This document shows, piece after piece, positions 63,509 to 64,000 of a stretch of DNA of 64,000 nucleotides. Positions within the stretch are counted from its first letter, which is position 1, and each line of letters starts with the position of its first letter. The notes beneath the pieces were generated by a model. That model did not search any database and was not told the origin of the DNA. It saw nothing but the letters and a program-made list of their open reading frames with translations. Origin of the DNA: Ignavibacteriaceae bacterium (lineage in GTDB: Bacteria > Bacteroidota > Ignavibacteria > Ignavibacteriales > Ignavibacteriaceae); the NCBI GenBank assembly GCA_023229425.1, contig JALNZG010000003.1, forward strand, positions 323,999-387,998, read 5' to 3'. The position numbers and the translations under genes are program-made.

Positions 63509-63686
63509 ATAAAAAAAATTTAAGTCTTCGGCTCCGCAAGTAAGACTCGAACTTGCATCCCGACGAAGTCGGGATAACAGCCAATGAACCAAAATCATTG
63601 AGCTATCGCGGAATTTCAATCTCTTTTCAAAAAACCCTTCGGTTAACATCCCGATAAATCGGGATCCACCATTGAGCTATCGCGGA
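63509..63686 (-). repeat. 178-bp tRNA-Asn pseudogene repeat, unit 2
   Basis: Tandem copy of the preceding unit with about 90% identity by eye. Fragment D (63533-63612) has ATCCCGACGAAGTCGGGAT at 63557-63575; fragment E (63634-63686) has ATCCCGATAAATCGGGAT at 63648-63665. The palindrome loops differ between units (ACAAAG/ACGAAG; ATCTTA/ATAAA), while their stems stay complementary. Confidence 0.75.
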
Positions 63687-63963
63687 ATTTTTTGTAAACT
63701 TTTGAAATTTTACATTGAGAAAATAACACATTTTGACGTTTTCACAAAAAATTTCCACCACCTTTTTTGTTTTTCCTCAACATTTTTCAACTTTTTATTT
63801 TTTTAACTCATGATTACAGGCAATGCCATTTATCCACATATAATTCAGTTCATCACAATAAAACAAGTTTTGCTGTTATAACACAATAGAAATGTCATGG
63901 AGGTAACTCGATAGAAATGTCAGTAAAAAGATAAACTTGGAGCATCAAAAAAAGGTGATCCAG
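63687..63963. other. AT-rich spacer leading to an insertion-sequence edge
   Basis: No gene up to about 63860. From about 63875 the sequence has two direct repeats of (A/G)ATAGAAATGTCA (around 63886 and 63909), typical of transposase binding sites near an IS end, then a spacer to the start of a small reading frame at 63964. Confidence 0.45.
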
Positions 63964-64000
63964 ATGGAGAAAATACTGACAATGAGTACAAAAGAAAGAA
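63964..64000 (+). CDS. Start of a transposase-like gene, cut by the window edge
   Basis: Only 12 codons are visible (MEKILTMSTKER). An AGGTGAT lies about eight bases before the ATG. The style and the upstream direct repeats resemble ISNCY/IS481-like elements whose transposases start with a short MSxKE(R/L)-containing segment before a helix-turn-helix. The sequence past the window is needed to confirm. Confidence 0.35.
   Translation, partial: MEKILTMSTKER

Noticed and set aside
63214..63649. Two minus-strand frames of 61-75 codons across the tRNA-Asn array
   Set aside because: They run through the tRNA and its pseudogene copies; the similar peptides come from the duplicated DNA.
63330..63686. 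Possible CRISPR array (repeats with palindromes)
   Set aside because: Only two long units, each made of tRNA-Asn pieces; no regular spacers and no cas genes.

Overview
The window is AT-rich bacterial chromosome of the Bacteroidota/Chlorobiota/Ignavibacteria kind, most likely an Ignavibacteria-like lineage. The evidence is three large secreted proteins ending in a type IX secretion sorting domain with the NYPNPFNP motif, signal peptides ending in SQ or AQ, a TonB-dependent receptor with an N-terminal carboxypeptidase-regulatory-like domain, and TTTG/TAnnTTTG-type promoters. The assignment rests on sequence style only; no marker gene was compared.

Layout. 1-8.5 kb: a short RecQ helicase, a 21-bp minisatellite, then a minus-strand pair made of an SPFH-domain membrane protein and a giant 1872-residue protein. 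I read the giant as degenerate aminotransferase + complete class I aminotransferase + full-length phosphoenolpyruvate-carboxylase-like module. 8.8-10.8 kb: ywbE and a DEAD-box RNA helicase. 11-17.5 kb: two T9SS cargo proteins, an ACT-domain gene remnant, and initiator tRNA with two broken copies. 17.5-28.0 kb: a dense ten-gene minus-strand cluster (yggS, divIVA, purine nucleoside phosphorylase, a membrane coiled-coil protein, ileS, a DksA-like gene, lspA, rluD, cysS, a YgjP-type metalloprotease). 28.2-33.4 kb: a secreted protein, nadB-nadC-nadA for de novo NAD synthesis, and a phosphate acetyltransferase. 33.5-41.7 kb: a membrane protein, malQ, fabF, an SDR, a YrdC/YciO-type protein and a third T9SS protein. 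41.8-51 kb: rpmB, an M2 peptidase lipoprotein, a queuosine-precursor transporter, a VanX-like dipeptidase, a TerB-like protein, a tricorn-like protease, a DUF2652 protein and an EamA transporter. 51-62.4 kb: eno, two tRNA-Arg genes, alkaline phosphatase, ilvE behind an attenuator-like leader, a TonB-dependent receptor, a second EamA transporter, serA and a YqhA-family protein. 62.5-64 kb: a tRNA-Asn locus with two GIY-YIG nuclease genes and six rearranged tRNA-Asn pieces, then the edge of an insertion sequence.

Two things stand out. (1) The SPFH plus aminotransferase/PEP-carboxylase fusion suggests an enzyme that could channel PEP through oxaloacetate to aspartate on one chain, with a stomatin-like partner at the membrane; some carboxylase active-site residues differ, so the activity is not certain. 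(2) Short GC-rich palindromes of the form TCCCG...CGGGA or TCCGCCGCGGCGGA sit at recurring positions inside duplicated tRNA-Asn and tRNA-fMet copies and inside a separate intergenic hairpin repeat. Beside the tRNA-Asn gene, each GIY-YIG gene is followed directly after its stop codon by the 3' part of tRNA-Asn, as if a minimal GIY-YIG/tRNA unit had multiplied there.

Limits: all calls come from reading the sequence. No alignment, structure prediction or database search was run.
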